NCBI RefSeq assembly: GCF_002608075.1 | Contig: NZ_LAHA01000001.1 | Coordinates: 437,738-501,737, forward strand | From: Nostoc linckia z4 | Lineage (GTDB): Bacteria > Cyanobacteriota > Cyanobacteriia > Cyanobacteriales > Nostocaceae | Direction of reading: 5' to 3' | DNA length: 64,000 nucleotides | Part shown: positions 56,751 to 64,000 of the stretch, piece after piece | Layout: each line of letters opens with the position of its first letter | Numbering within the stretch: the first letter of the stretch is position 1 | The notes under the pieces: model-generated | What the model was told of the DNA's origin: nothing | Databases searched by the model: none | What the model saw: the letters and a program-made list of their open reading frames with translations, nothing else | Made by a program: the position numbers and the translations under genes

Positions 56751-56908
56751 TTGACGTTTAATTAAGTTGAACTACTTACATCATCGAAAGTTAAACTGAT
56801 TCCACCGCTAAAAGGGAATGGGATAACACAAGAGACTGTTGACAGTTGACTGTTAACCGTCAACCATCAACCGTCAACTATGTCGGACTATCTTTCATCC
56901 GATTCATT
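56751..56908. repeat. Fragment of a repeat plus GTTGACTGTTAACC units
   Basis: GACGTTTAATTAAGTTGA matches the right end of the element at 6450-6555, followed by GTTGACAGTTGACTGTTAACC and TCAACCATCAACCGTCAAC tracts (56829-56880). Confidence 0.5.
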
Positions 56909-56909
56909 G

Positions 56910-57082
56910 TAGTAGTCTGCCAACCCAAAAATGCGCTTGTGAGGTCTGGGGAAAGGTAAAGAGTAAGGGATTTAACACCTTTACCCTTTACCCTTTCCCC
57001 TTTCCCCTTTCCCCTTTCCCCTTTACCCTTTCCCCTTTACCCTTTCCCCTTTAAAGAGCCAAGTCACGAAAGCGTACTACTA
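56910..57082. repeat. MITE-like element, family B
   Basis: Ends TAGTAGTCTGC/GCGTACTACTA with internal CCCTTTACCCTTTCC tandem units and the conserved right part AAAGAGCCAAGTCACGAAAGC. A related copy with the same right part is at 62699-62926. Confidence 0.6.
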
Positions 57083-57129
57083 GGGATGAAATGAAAGACA
57101 CCTTTTTATAAGTCTTAGGAGAGATTAAG

Positions 57130-57180
57130 ATGACATTTATTCACCCAATGTATCCTCCCTTCGTAGCAAACTGGTTATAA
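57130..57180 (+). CDS. Possible 16-aa micro-ORF
   Basis: ATG at 57130 follows a strong AGGAG eight bases upstream and reads [16 protein letters not shown] before TAA, 50 bp ahead of the DUF2256 gene. It could be a leader peptide or chance; the strong ribosome binding site is the only support. Confidence 0.25.
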   Translation: MTFIHPMYPPFVANWL

Positions 57181-57230
57181 TTGTTTTCCATCCCACTAGG
57201 AAATCAAATTCTCATCTACACAGTATTCAT

Positions 57231-57404
57231 ATGGGACGTGTTCGTTCTAAATCTGACCTACCTACAAAAATCTGTCCGGTATGTCAACGTCCGTTTACAT
57301 GGCGTAAAAAGTGGCAAGATTGCTGGGAAGATGTGAAATACTGTTCAGAACGTTGTCGTCGTCGCCGTTCTGAAGCAAATCAGGGATTGGGGACTGGGGA
57401 ATAG
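57231..57404 (+). CDS. DUF2256 zinc-finger protein
   Basis: A 57-aa protein with [14 protein letters not shown] and CSERCRRRR, a pair of cysteines that should bind zinc, matching DUF2256. Function unknown. The C-terminal six residues (GLGTGE) come from the GGGGACTGGGG repeat, so the original end has been replaced. No strong ribosome binding site is seen. Confidence 0.85.
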   Translation: MGRVRSKSDLPTKICPVCQRPFTWRKKWQDCWEDVKYCSERCRRRRSEANQGLGTGE

Positions 57405-57621
57405 GGATTGGGAGATGGGAAAACAACTGAGGAGGGGAAAAGGTTAAAGGGAAAAGGGAAAAGGGAAAAGGAATAAATTTAATGTTTCCCCTTTCCCCCT
57501 TACCCCTTTCCCTTTCCCCATGCCCCATACTTTGGCTACGCTCAGTACAAGTGCCCCATGCCCCATTCTCCATGCCCAATCAAATCAACTGCAACACAGA
57601 TGCAAATAACGCAAAGGATCG
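57405..57621. repeat. Repeat-rich spacer before the peptidase gene
   Basis: GGGAAAAGGTTAAAGGGAAAAGG and CCCCTTTCCCC tracts (hairpin-like), CCCCATGCCCC units and a CTTTGGCTACGCTCAGTACAAG unit (57531-57552) related to the insert in folC. Confidence 0.8.
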
Positions 57622-58575
57622 ATGAAGTCACAGGTGCAACCTAAATTAATTATTCATGGCGGGGCTGGTAGTTCTCTCCAGGGTAAAGGAGGATTGGAAG
57701 CGGTACGTCGATCGCTCCATACAGTGATAGAACAAGTCTATTCTCTGCTATTGTGCGGAATAACTGCCTCTGAGGCGGTAGTACAGGGTTGCCAAATGCT
57801 GGAAGATAACCCCCGCTTTAATGCTGGTACTGGTTCGGTACTGCAATCTGATGGGCAAATCCGCATGAGTGCTTCCTTGATGGATGGCGCATTAGGGCGA
57901 TTTAGTGGTGTAATTAATGTTTCGCGGGTGAAAAATCCCATTGACCTGGCACAATTTTTACAAAACTCCCCAGACCGAGTGCTGTCAGATTTCGGTTCGG
58001 CTGAATTAGCGCGGGAAATGCAAATTCCCAGCTATAACGCTTTAACTGATTTGCGATTGCAAGAGTGGATACAAGAACGCCAGGATAATTTTAAAAGCAC
58101 AATGGCTAATGTCATTGCAGAACCCGAACTAGTAGAAACCAGTAATGCTGGACGGGGTACCATCGGCGTAGTAGCTTTAGATACTTTTGGCAAACTGGCG
58201 GCTGGTACTTCTACCGGAGGAAAGGGCTTTGAGCGTATCGGTCGAGTAAGTGATTCTGCTATGCCAGCAGGTAATTATGCTACTAAAGAAGCCGGAGTTA
58301 GTTGTACTGGTATTGGCGAAGATATTATTGATGAGTGTTTAGCAGCCAAGATTGTGGTGCGTGTTACGGATGGTATGTCTCTTAAGGATGCGATGCAGCG
58401 TTCCTTTGGGGAAGCGTACCAAAACAAACGCGATTTGGGAGCCATCGCCTTAGATGCTAGTGGGGCGATCGCTTGGGGTAAAACTAGCGAAATATTACTC
58501 GCCGCTTACCATAACGGCGAAAATATTGGTGACACTCTGGAATGGACTGGTAATGAATTCATAGGCTATTGCTGA
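57622..58575 (+). CDS. Isoaspartyl peptidase/L-asparaginase
   Basis: A 317-aa Ntn hydrolase of the plant-type asparaginase family. Seen: LIIHGGAGSS at the start, FNAGTGSVLQSDG, SLMDGALGR, and the autoprocessing site with nucleophile Thr in GRGTIGVVALD near residue 180, then GGKGFERIGRVSDSAMPAG. It is expected to self-cleave before that Thr. It degrades isoaspartyl dipeptides and possibly cyanophycin breakdown products in cyanobacteria (the known role of some family members). The stop overlaps the convergent DUF29-like gene by 10 bp. Confidence 0.93.
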   Translation: MKSQVQPKLIIHGGAGSSLQGKGGLEAVRRSLHTVIEQVYSLLLCGITASEAVVQGCQMLEDNPRFNAGTGSVLQSDGQIRMSASLMDGALGRFSGVINVSRVKNPIDLAQFLQNSPDRVLSDFGSAELAREMQIPSYNALTDLRLQEWIQERQDNFKSTMANVIAEPELVETSNAGRGTIGVVALDTFGKLAAGTSTGGKGFERIGRVSDSAMPAGNYATKEAGVSCTGIGEDIIDECLAAKIVVRVTDGMSLKDAMQRSFGEAYQNKRDLGAIALDASGAIAWGKTSEILLAAYHNGENIGDTLEWTGNEFIGYC

Positions 58576-59010
58576 ATTAATTTCAGCGCTTCGGCTAAAG
58601 TTTCTTGCCCATCCACCATTGTGGCTAATTCTTCAGGTTCATAACGTCCCTTCCTGCGGAACGCTGCGCGAACAAAAGCTTCTAGCGCTGCTCTTTTAAG
58701 TGCAACTTGATATGCTTGTTGCAGAATATCCATTAATTCTGCCGAATTCAAGTACACACCACTAGATTTGCGGCGCTTGTTTATTTTGTTGATTTCCCGC
58801 ACCGTGTTTTCAATAGAAACATCCCAAGAGCGAGTGGAACGTTTTTCAGCCTTCTGTTTAATTAAATGGATGAGCAGAATCACACCATAGCTATCAATAT
58901 TTATTGATTTTGTCACTTAGGCTCATTTCTTCTAACTCATCCACCAACATCAGCGCCTCATGGATTTTCCCTTGTTCTAGAAGTTGCCTAAGTTCTAGGA
59001 GTTCTTCCAT
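58566..59010 (-). pseudogene. DUF29-like gene broken by a frameshift
   Basis: The first part from the ATG at 59010 (MEELLELRQLLEQGKIHEA... LDELEEMSLSDKINK-like) ends at a stop at 58894. The second part continues in the next frame, from SYGVILLIHLIKQKAEKR to the stop at 58566. Removing one T near 58898 joins them cleanly (INK-IDSYGV), giving the usual length of this cyanobacterial DUF29-type family. In the second part eight residues VRAAFRRK are encoded by a palindromic repeat (TTCGCGCAGCGTTCCGCAGG) placed in frame inside EAF-GRYEPEEL. The gene could be a pseudogene or a sequencing artefact; function of the family is unknown. Confidence 0.7.
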
Positions 59011-59047
59011 TACTCACATCGGCTAATTCGATGATTTAATTATCGCT

Positions 59048-60400
59048 TTAGTGACTCTTGCGACGCCAACCTAATTTAACTACCTGACGGCTACGGGCGA
59101 TGGCCAAAGCATTATCAGGAACGTCTTCTGTGATTGTGGAACCAGCAGCTATGTAAACGTCATCACCCACAGTCACTGGAGCTACTAAAACACTATTAGC
59201 GCCAGTTTTGGCGCGATCGCCTATTTTAGTCTGGTGTTTCTTAACGCCATCATAATTGGCGGTAATTGTACCAGCACCAATATTTACCCGTTCGCCGATA
59301 ACGCTATCGCCTAAATATGACAAATGTGCTGCATTGGTGCGATCGCCCAACTGTGTATTTTTCAATTCCACAAAATTTCCCACACGACAACCAGCACCCA
59401 CTTGTACCTGACTGCGTAAATGAGCATAGGGGCCAATTCGGCTACCTGCTTCTACAGTGCTATTTGTCACCACTGAATATTGAACTATGACATTTTCAGC
59501 CAGTTGACTATTTTCAATTAAACTTCCGGGCCCAATTTGACTTCCAGTTTTAATTACGGTATTTCCCCGGAGATGAGTTTGGGATTCAATAATTACATCT
59601 GGCTCTAACTCCACTGTTTCATCAATGGTGATGCTTGTGGGATTGATGAGGGTGACACCTGCTAGCATCCATTTTTCCTTGATTCGTTGTTGCAAAATCT
59701 CGTAGGCTGTTGCTAGTTGCAGGCGATCGTTGATGCCAAGAATTTCTTGATCATCTTTCACATCCACAGCCATAACTTGTCCCACTTGAGTTACGGCATC
59801 TGTGAGATAGTATTCTTTTTGGGCGTTGTTTGCTTCTAGGTGAGGAAGTACCTTGGCTAAATTTTCCCAGCGAAAGCAATAAACTCCGGCGTTAATCCGG
59901 TGATTTTCTCTTTGAGCAGGGGTACAATCCTTGTGTTCGACCATTTCCTCGACGATATTTTCATCGTTACAAAAAACCCGCCCGTAGCCTGTGGGATCGG
60001 GTAGGTGTGAGGTAAGAATTGTGGCGGCGTTGTGATTTTGGGCGTGAGTTTGTAACATCTCCTGAAGGGTTTCGCTACGTATTAACGGTAAATCGCCGTT
60101 GAGTACGAGCAAATCCCCAGTGTAATCTTCTAAGTAGGGAAGTAATTGCTGAATGGCATGACCTGTTCCCAATTGCACAGTTTGTTCCACAAACTCCAAG
60201 TCAGGGATTGAACCCAAAGCAGCTTTCACTTCCTCGGACTGATACCCGACGATCGCAATTCGTCGTGAGGGTGAAAGAGGTTCTACACTTTTGAGAACTC
60301 TCTCTATTAGCGATCGCCCACCCAAAGAATGTAAAACTTTAGGTAAGCTTGATTTCATCCGTGTGCCGCGTCCGGCTGCTAAAATTGCTACAACTACCAT
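59048..60400 (-). CDS. glmU: Bifunctional N-acetylglucosamine-1-phosphate uridyltransferase/acetyltransferase GlmU
   Basis: A 450-aa enzyme for UDP-GlcNAc synthesis. The N-terminal half has [22 protein letters not shown] and [22 protein letters not shown]; the C-terminal half is a left-handed beta helix with [30 protein letters not shown] and [11 protein letters not shown]. It feeds peptidoglycan and exopolysaccharide. The gene is read leftward, just upstream of the DUF29-like gene. Confidence 0.97.
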   Translation of the reverse strand: MVVVAILAAGRGTRMKSSLPKVLHSLGGRSLIERVLKSVEPLSPSRRIAIVGYQSEEVKAALGSIPDLEFVEQTVQLGTGHAIQQLLPYLEDYTGDLLVLNGDLPLIRSETLQEMLQTHAQNHNAATILTSHLPDPTGYGRVFCNDENIVEEMVEHKDCTPAQRENHRINAGVYCFRWENLAKVLPHLEANNAQKEYYLTDAVTQVGQVMAVDVKDDQEILGINDRLQLATAYEILQQRIKEKWMLAGVTLINPTSITIDETVELEPDVIIESQTHLRGNTVIKTGSQIGPGSLIENSQLAENVIVQYSVVTNSTVEAGSRIGPYAHLRSQVQVGAGCRVGNFVELKNTQLGDRTNAAHLSYLGDSVIGERVNIGAGTITANYDGVKKHQTKIGDRAKTGANSVLVAPVTVGDDVYIAAGSTITEDVPDNALAIARSRQVVKLGWRRKSH

Positions 60401-60503
60401 AATTAGCTATTAGCTATCAGTAAAATTTTGATTAATGCTGTTGGTACTTCAAGATGTAGGCTCAAATCATACCAGCTGATCGTAGAACACTGAAATGGCC
60501 AAA

Positions 60504-60530
60504 AGAGTAAGAATTCAGAATTCTTACTCT
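60504..60530. terminator. Perfect 13-bp palindrome between HD-GYP gene and glmU
   Basis: AGAGTAAGAATTC-A-GAATTCTTACTCT. It lies downstream of the HD-GYP gene (minus strand) and upstream of glmU. AT-rich, so a weak terminator or a protein site are both possible. Confidence 0.35.
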
Positions 60531-60539
60531 CACTTTCTT

Positions 60540-60652
60540 AGGGACTTCCAAGTAAAAAAAATATTCCACAGAAGACTGTTAACTGTTGACCGTTGACGAT
60601 TGACAGTCAACAGTCAACGACCCCAAGCGCAATAATTTCTTTTTTGGAGTTA
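60540..60652. repeat. MITE-like element, family C
   Basis: Ends AGGGACTTCCAAGTAAAAAAA and (inverted) AGTAACTCCAAAAAAGAAATT, with an internal GTTGACCGTTGACG/CAGTCAACAGTCAAC hairpin. A second copy lies at 62586-62698. Confidence 0.65.
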
Positions 60653-60695
60653 CTTTAATGCGTGAATTTTGAATTGGTGTGACTTCCTGCTTTCT

Positions 60696-61925
60696 CTATT
60701 TTTCTTCACAAGAGACAATAAACTCAGCAAACTGCCGCACTAGTTTGGGATTGCGCCAACCACAATCAGCTTCTTTTAACATGATTGAAATTGCTTGTTC
60801 TGTGGTCATGGCTTCTTTGTAAGGTCGTTCGCTGGTTAAGGCATCGTAAATATCAATTATCTGAAATACTTGCGCCAAATAAGGAATATCATCCCCTTTG
60901 AGTCTATCGGGGTAGCCTGACCCATCCCACCGTTCGTGGTGATGGCGAATAATGGGAATTACACCACGCATACTGCGTAGTGGCTGGCAGATTTTTTCTC
61001 CGATTAAAACATGCTGCCTCATAATCTGCCAATCTTCGGCAGTGAGTTGGCCTTTTTTTAGCAGCACTGCATCGGGAATACCCACCTTGCCGATATCGTG
61101 GAGATAACCTCCCCACATCAAATCCCGTATTTGATAGCGTGAGAGATTGAGGTATTCACCAAAAGCTTGTCCGAGTTTTACCAATCGTTCGCAATGGCCG
61201 CCTGTGTTGGGATCGCGGCTTTCAATAGACATAGCGATGGAAAACAGTACTTGTTCGGCATGATCTAAATCTTCGTTTAGACGCTTTTGCCGTACCAGGG
61301 ACTTAACACGCGCTGCCAGTTCCACACGGTCAAAAGGTTTGGTGAGAAAATCATCTCCGCCAACTTCAATGCCTCGAATGCGCGATCGCCTGTCGTTTAA
61401 TGCTGTAATAAAAATTACTGGTATTAATCTGGTTTGTTCATCTTGTTTCAGTAATTGACAGACTTCAAATCCATCCATTCCTGGCATCATCACATCCAGC
61501 AAAATTAAATCTGGTTGCTTTTGGGTTACCAATCCCACAACAATGGAACCACTGTCGGCCTCAATCACGTCGTATCCTTCCATCCCCAAAAGGGCAACAG
61601 CAGTCATACGACTGGCCGCATGGTCATCAACTACTAAAACCTTTGGTGGATCTAAATCAAACCCATTCACTTTGGAACCTTTGGCTTGTAGTATTTTAGA
61701 GACCAATGAACCTCGATCGAAATTAACATCATTTTTCATCCAAGAAGACGCTGGTTGGTCATCTTCTAGTATTAAATCTTCTTGAGACAAGCCTAAAGAA
61801 TAACCCTCTATATTTTGCGATCCTACGGTATGATTTGAACCGATACTTTTCACTTTGCTTAGGGGGTTTAACCCATTAACAGTTTCTGTTCTCAAGCCTC
61901 TATGGTTGGATTTCCATTTAGTCAC
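60696..61925 (-). CDS. Response regulator with HD-GYP phosphodiesterase domain
   Basis: A 409-aa protein: variable N terminus (1-70), receiver domain (KVLVVDDHAAS, LILLDVMMPGMDG with phospho-acceptor Asp, LTKPFDRVEL; about 95-210) and HD-GYP domain with YLHDIGKVGIPD and HHERWDGSGYPDRLKGD, IIDIYDALTSERPYK (about 220-400). HD-GYP domains hydrolyse cyclic-di-GMP. The partner kinase is not in the neighbouring genes. An ATG at 61925 follows an AT-rich leader. Confidence 0.93.
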   Translation of the reverse strand: MTKWKSNHRGLRTETVNGLNPLSKVKSIGSNHTVGSQNIEGYSLGLSQEDLILEDDQPASSWMKNDVNFDRGSLVSKILQAKGSKVNGFDLDPPKVLVVDDHAASRMTAVALLGMEGYDVIEADSGSIVVGLVTQKQPDLILLDVMMPGMDGFEVCQLLKQDEQTRLIPVIFITALNDRRSRIRGIEVGGDDFLTKPFDRVELAARVKSLVRQKRLNEDLDHAEQVLFSIAMSIESRDPNTGGHCERLVKLGQAFGEYLNLSRYQIRDLMWGGYLHDIGKVGIPDAVLLKKGQLTAEDWQIMRQHVLIGEKICQPLRSMRGVIPIIRHHHERWDGSGYPDRLKGDDIPYLAQVFQIIDIYDALTSERPYKEAMTTEQAISIMLKEADCGWRNPKLVRQFAEFIVSCEEK

Positions 61926-62585
61926 AAAGGCACTCCAATTATTTTCGCAAGTTAACAGTGTCAGATTTGAAAAGTAAAGCTAGTATTTGGCTGTATTTGA
62001 GTTATGGTTTCCATAGAGATGATGTGTAATGTGGAACTGACGAGGGTAACTTTTCACTGTATGTATTTTTTATGTTACGAATAAGGAGTATCTGGCGGTC
62101 AAATTTTTAGCTTCTAATTCCAGTATCATAAATTAGTACAAATGTTAAATCAGGCTTTTTACGGAGATTTTTTTACGTACCAGCGTTCAAAAAGCTTGTG
62201 ATTTACCGCTTGAGATCGAAATCTTCATCTGGTAGTTGTTAGTGCTCATCGTCATCATCAGGTATAGACATTTTTACTTACTTCAGTTATAGCAATAGTT
62301 AAATACTGTTAACAAATTATGTAATATTAGCTACTTATCATAGTTTAAGTTATTTGGCTCGAAAAAACTCGTTACTTAAGTATTAAAAAAACAAATCACA
62401 AGTATGGAAATCGTGTCTAATTCGGAGAAATACTGGTAAAAACAGCGAATAGGGTAGGCAAAACCAGTAAAAAGACCAAATTACGTTATTTTTGCGTAAA
62501 TCCTATAAATATCTAAGGTTTTCTGGAATCAACTACTGAGGGCAAGAACTTTAGTCACGTAGGCTTGGCTCATCGCGCACATTAT
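61926..62585. other. Long AT-rich spacer upstream of the HD-GYP gene
   Basis: About 660 bp without a convincing gene. On the minus strand a start at 62271 gives MSIPDDDDEH, a stop, then QLPDEDFDLKR in the same frame, possibly a decayed acidic peptide. No RNA or terminator was recognised. Confidence 0.35.
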
Positions 62586-62698
62586 TAGAGACTGCCAAGT
62601 AAAAAAATATTGCATAGAAGATTGTTGACTGTTGACTGTTGACGGTTGACAGTCAGTAGTCAACGGCAAGAACCGGAATAATTTATTTTTTGGAGTTC
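62586..62698. repeat. MITE-like element, family C (second copy)
   Basis: Same outer ends and GTTGACTGTTGACGGTTGACAG hairpin as the copy at 60540-60652, and about the same length (113 bp). Confidence 0.65.
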
Positions 62699-62926
62699 GT
62701 TAGTACACTGCGGCGTAAATCAAGCTACCCTTTCAAATAATCACAAGGCTTGATTGGTGAACCTTTTGAATAGACTTCTTGCATAAGTCGGGAAAAGGGG
62801 AAGGGGGGGCCCCCTCTGGGGATAAGGGGCAGGGGAAAGGGGTAAAGGGTAAGGGATTTAAAACCTTTCCCCTTTCCCCTTTACCCTTTACCCTTTAAAG
62901 ACCCAAGTCACGAAAGCGAACTACTA
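62699..62926. repeat. MITE-like element, family B (second, diverged copy)
   Basis: Shares the GGGATTTAAAACCTTTCCCC core and the right part ACCCAAGTCACGAAAGCG with the copy at 56910-57082. It ends 5 bp before the mnmD stop codon. Confidence 0.5.
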
Positions 62927-62931
62927 GTTAA

Positions 62932-63885
62932 CTACAAACTAGTTCCGATAAAATCCCTGCCTTGTGTTGCGGATAGCCACCTTTTGCGCCAATGGGAGGT
63001 AGGTTCCAAACAAGAGGTTTGTTGTTCTTGTTGTCGGCGCTTAAGTATAACTTCACTGGAATCGCTGAATTGCGGATCGCGGTAAGGAATGGCCGCACGA
63101 GTTAGTAAATGTTCCTTCTCAACTTCACAAAGGGCTAAAGAATAGGGGCATAGAGGAAATTTCTCTTCCTTACTCCCCTGTTCCTCTGCTTTGTATCCTC
63201 TGATATGCGCTGCTAAAGTACCAGGCGATCGCCTACCCATCGGTGGTGTAGAACCGATAGCCAAGCCAGCAGCCAACAGTGCTGTGCGTACAGCAGCAGC
63301 ACAAGAATAGGTGGCTAATAAACCATCTTCATGTAAGCACAACGACAATTGTTTAATAAATTCAACAGTCCAGAGTTGGGGACACTGTGGTGGTGAAAAT
63401 GGATCGAGGAAAATTGCATCAGCCAAAAAATTCGACTCACGTACTATTGCGATCGCCTTTCTAGCATCGCCAATGAGTAATTGTGCCTTGAGACAGTCCC
63501 TTTGTACTTGATGCTCAAAAGCCAATTGCGACAAAATTTCAATGTAGTTGCAGTTCCAATTATCAAACAAATGATGCGCGATGGCAGCTTGTGGTACTGC
63601 CGGATTTAACTCCAAACCAATTACTTCAACATAACAATTCGGATTTACTGCCCAAATTGTTTGCAAAGCAGCAGCAGTGTTGTATCCCAAACCATAACAA
63701 ACATCTAACAGCCGCAAAACTGGTTTTTGCGCTACTTTCGTCAGTTGAGTTGGTTCTACAAACTTGAAAAAACTCTCCTGCTTAGCACCATAATGACTGT
63801 GAAACGATTCACCAAACTCCTGAGAAACAAAAGTGAACGAACCATCTGCCGTGAGCTTGGGTGTAAAATTTTCTAAGTTAGTCAT
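62932..63885 (-). CDS. mnmD: tRNA (5-methylaminomethyl-2-thiouridine)-methyltransferase MnmD
   Basis: A 317-aa SAM-dependent enzyme. Seen: GSFTFVSQEFGESFHSHYGA, the SAM motif LLDVCYGLGYNTAAAL near residue 57, VIGLELNP, and AIFLDPFSPPQCPQLWTVEF. It methylates wobble uridine in tRNAs. A repeat-derived loop of about 22 residues lies near residues 232-253 (EEQGSKEEKFPLCPYSLALC). The start at 63885 abuts CATTAGT repeats; no better start is seen. The end abuts a family B repeat. Confidence 0.9.
   Translation of the reverse strand: MTNLENFTPKLTADGSFTFVSQEFGESFHSHYGAKQESFFKFVEPTQLTKVAQKPVLRLLDVCYGLGYNTAAALQTIWAVNPNCYVEVIGLELNPAVPQAAIAHHLFDNWNCNYIEILSQLAFEHQVQRDCLKAQLLIGDARKAIAIVRESNFLADAIFLDPFSPPQCPQLWTVEFIKQLSLCLHEDGLLATYSCAAAVRTALLAAGLAIGSTPPMGRRSPGTLAAHIRGYKAEEQGSKEEKFPLCPYSLALCEVEKEHLLTRAAIPYRDPQFSDSSEVILKRRQQEQQTSCLEPTSHWRKRWLSATQGRDFIGTSL
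63140..63200. repeat. Repeat-like insert inside mnmD
   Basis: Sequence of GGGGCATAGAGG and CTTACTCCCCTGTTCCTCTG type in coding frame; it encodes low-complexity residues (EEQGSKEEKFPLCPYSLA) between GYKA and the next conserved segment (EKEHLL). Confidence 0.5.
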
Positions 63886-63985
63886 TGGTCATTAGTCATT
63901 GGTCATTGATCATTAGTCATTAGGGAAACAGGGAGTGTTGACTGTTGACTGTTGACTGGAAAAACAGGATTTATTCTCCTTGTCC
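63884..63985. repeat. Short tandem repeats upstream of mnmD
   Basis: GTCATTA/GTCATTG heptamers (63884-63922) and GTTGACT units (63936-63958), continuing toward the window edge with CCCCCCAT. Confidence 0.85.
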
Positions 63986-64000
63986 CCCCCATCCCCCCAT

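Noticed and set aside
57295..57579. A leftward 94-codon frame
   Set aside because: Made almost entirely of repeats and antisense to DUF2256.

Overview
The window looks like chromosomal DNA of a filamentous, Nostocales-type cyanobacterium. Evidence seen in the sequence: genes for oxygenic photosynthesis (petC, petA, psbY, a Psb35-like gene), cyanobacteria-restricted families (DUF3067, DUF2396), a PEP-CTERM protein, large multi-PAS and GAF sensor kinases, very frequent GCGATCGC (HIP1) octamers, and dense short tandem repeats of 7-9 bp units (ATGCCCA, GAGTTAG, CCCCTTT, GATGACT and others) in almost every spacer. I do not name a genus.

Layout. 1-5.3 kb: an accessory block read mostly leftward. 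It holds a AAA-type ATPase gene overlapping a giant STAND-type NTPase that runs off the left edge, followed by a BrnT/BrnA-like toxin-antitoxin pair with a perfect 18-bp palindrome just upstream. 5.5-12.5 kb: an SDR oxidoreductase, tatC, a CsaA-like protein, DUF3067, petC-petA, a Uma2 protein and a Psb35-like protein. 12.6-24 kb: a GH57 enzyme, a 1.3-kb repeat-rich gap, a PEP-CTERM protein, the cluster grpE-dnaK-dnaJ-tusA-rsgA (leftward) and a TnpB element. 24.4-35.7 kb: a type IV pilus region, pilB-pilT-pilC rightward and pilM-pilN-pilO-pilQ leftward, meeting around one unknown gene. 36-49 kb: mixed housekeeping genes (sugar-binding lipoprotein, folC, psbY, gamma-carbonic-anhydrase-like, DUF2396, VOC, M16 peptidase, cupredoxin, TPR, ruvB, hisF) and tRNA-Ala(GGC). 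49.5-56.3 kb: three leftward signalling genes (response regulator, 6-PAS hybrid kinase, GAF kinase). 57-64 kb: DUF2256, isoaspartyl peptidase, a frameshifted DUF29-like gene, glmU, an HD-GYP regulator and mnmD.

How the parts connect. The b6f genes petC and petA sit beside tatC, which fits Tat-dependent export of the Rieske protein. The heat-shock chaperone genes are packed with tusA and rsgA by 1-bp and 4-bp overlaps. The seven pil genes give the motors, platform, alignment complex and secretin of one pilus machine. The three signalling genes at 49.5-56.3 kb are probably co-oriented partners.

The most unusual theme is repeat invasion of genes. Intergenic short tandem repeats, or small palindromic repeats, have entered reading frames in-frame in the STAND NTPase, RsgA, FolC, the M16 peptidase, the GAF kinase, MnmD and the DUF29-like gene. 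They also supply the end of the DUF2256 gene and false starts for a response regulator. In RsgA the insert is fifteen 8-bp units, so gain or loss of one unit would shift the frame. Several MITE-like elements with terminal inverted repeats occur, one of them right beside a truncated receiver domain. Five copies of a roughly 15-bp motif lie just downstream of the tRNA gene and look like transposon-end binding sites. No CRISPR array or cas gene is visible.
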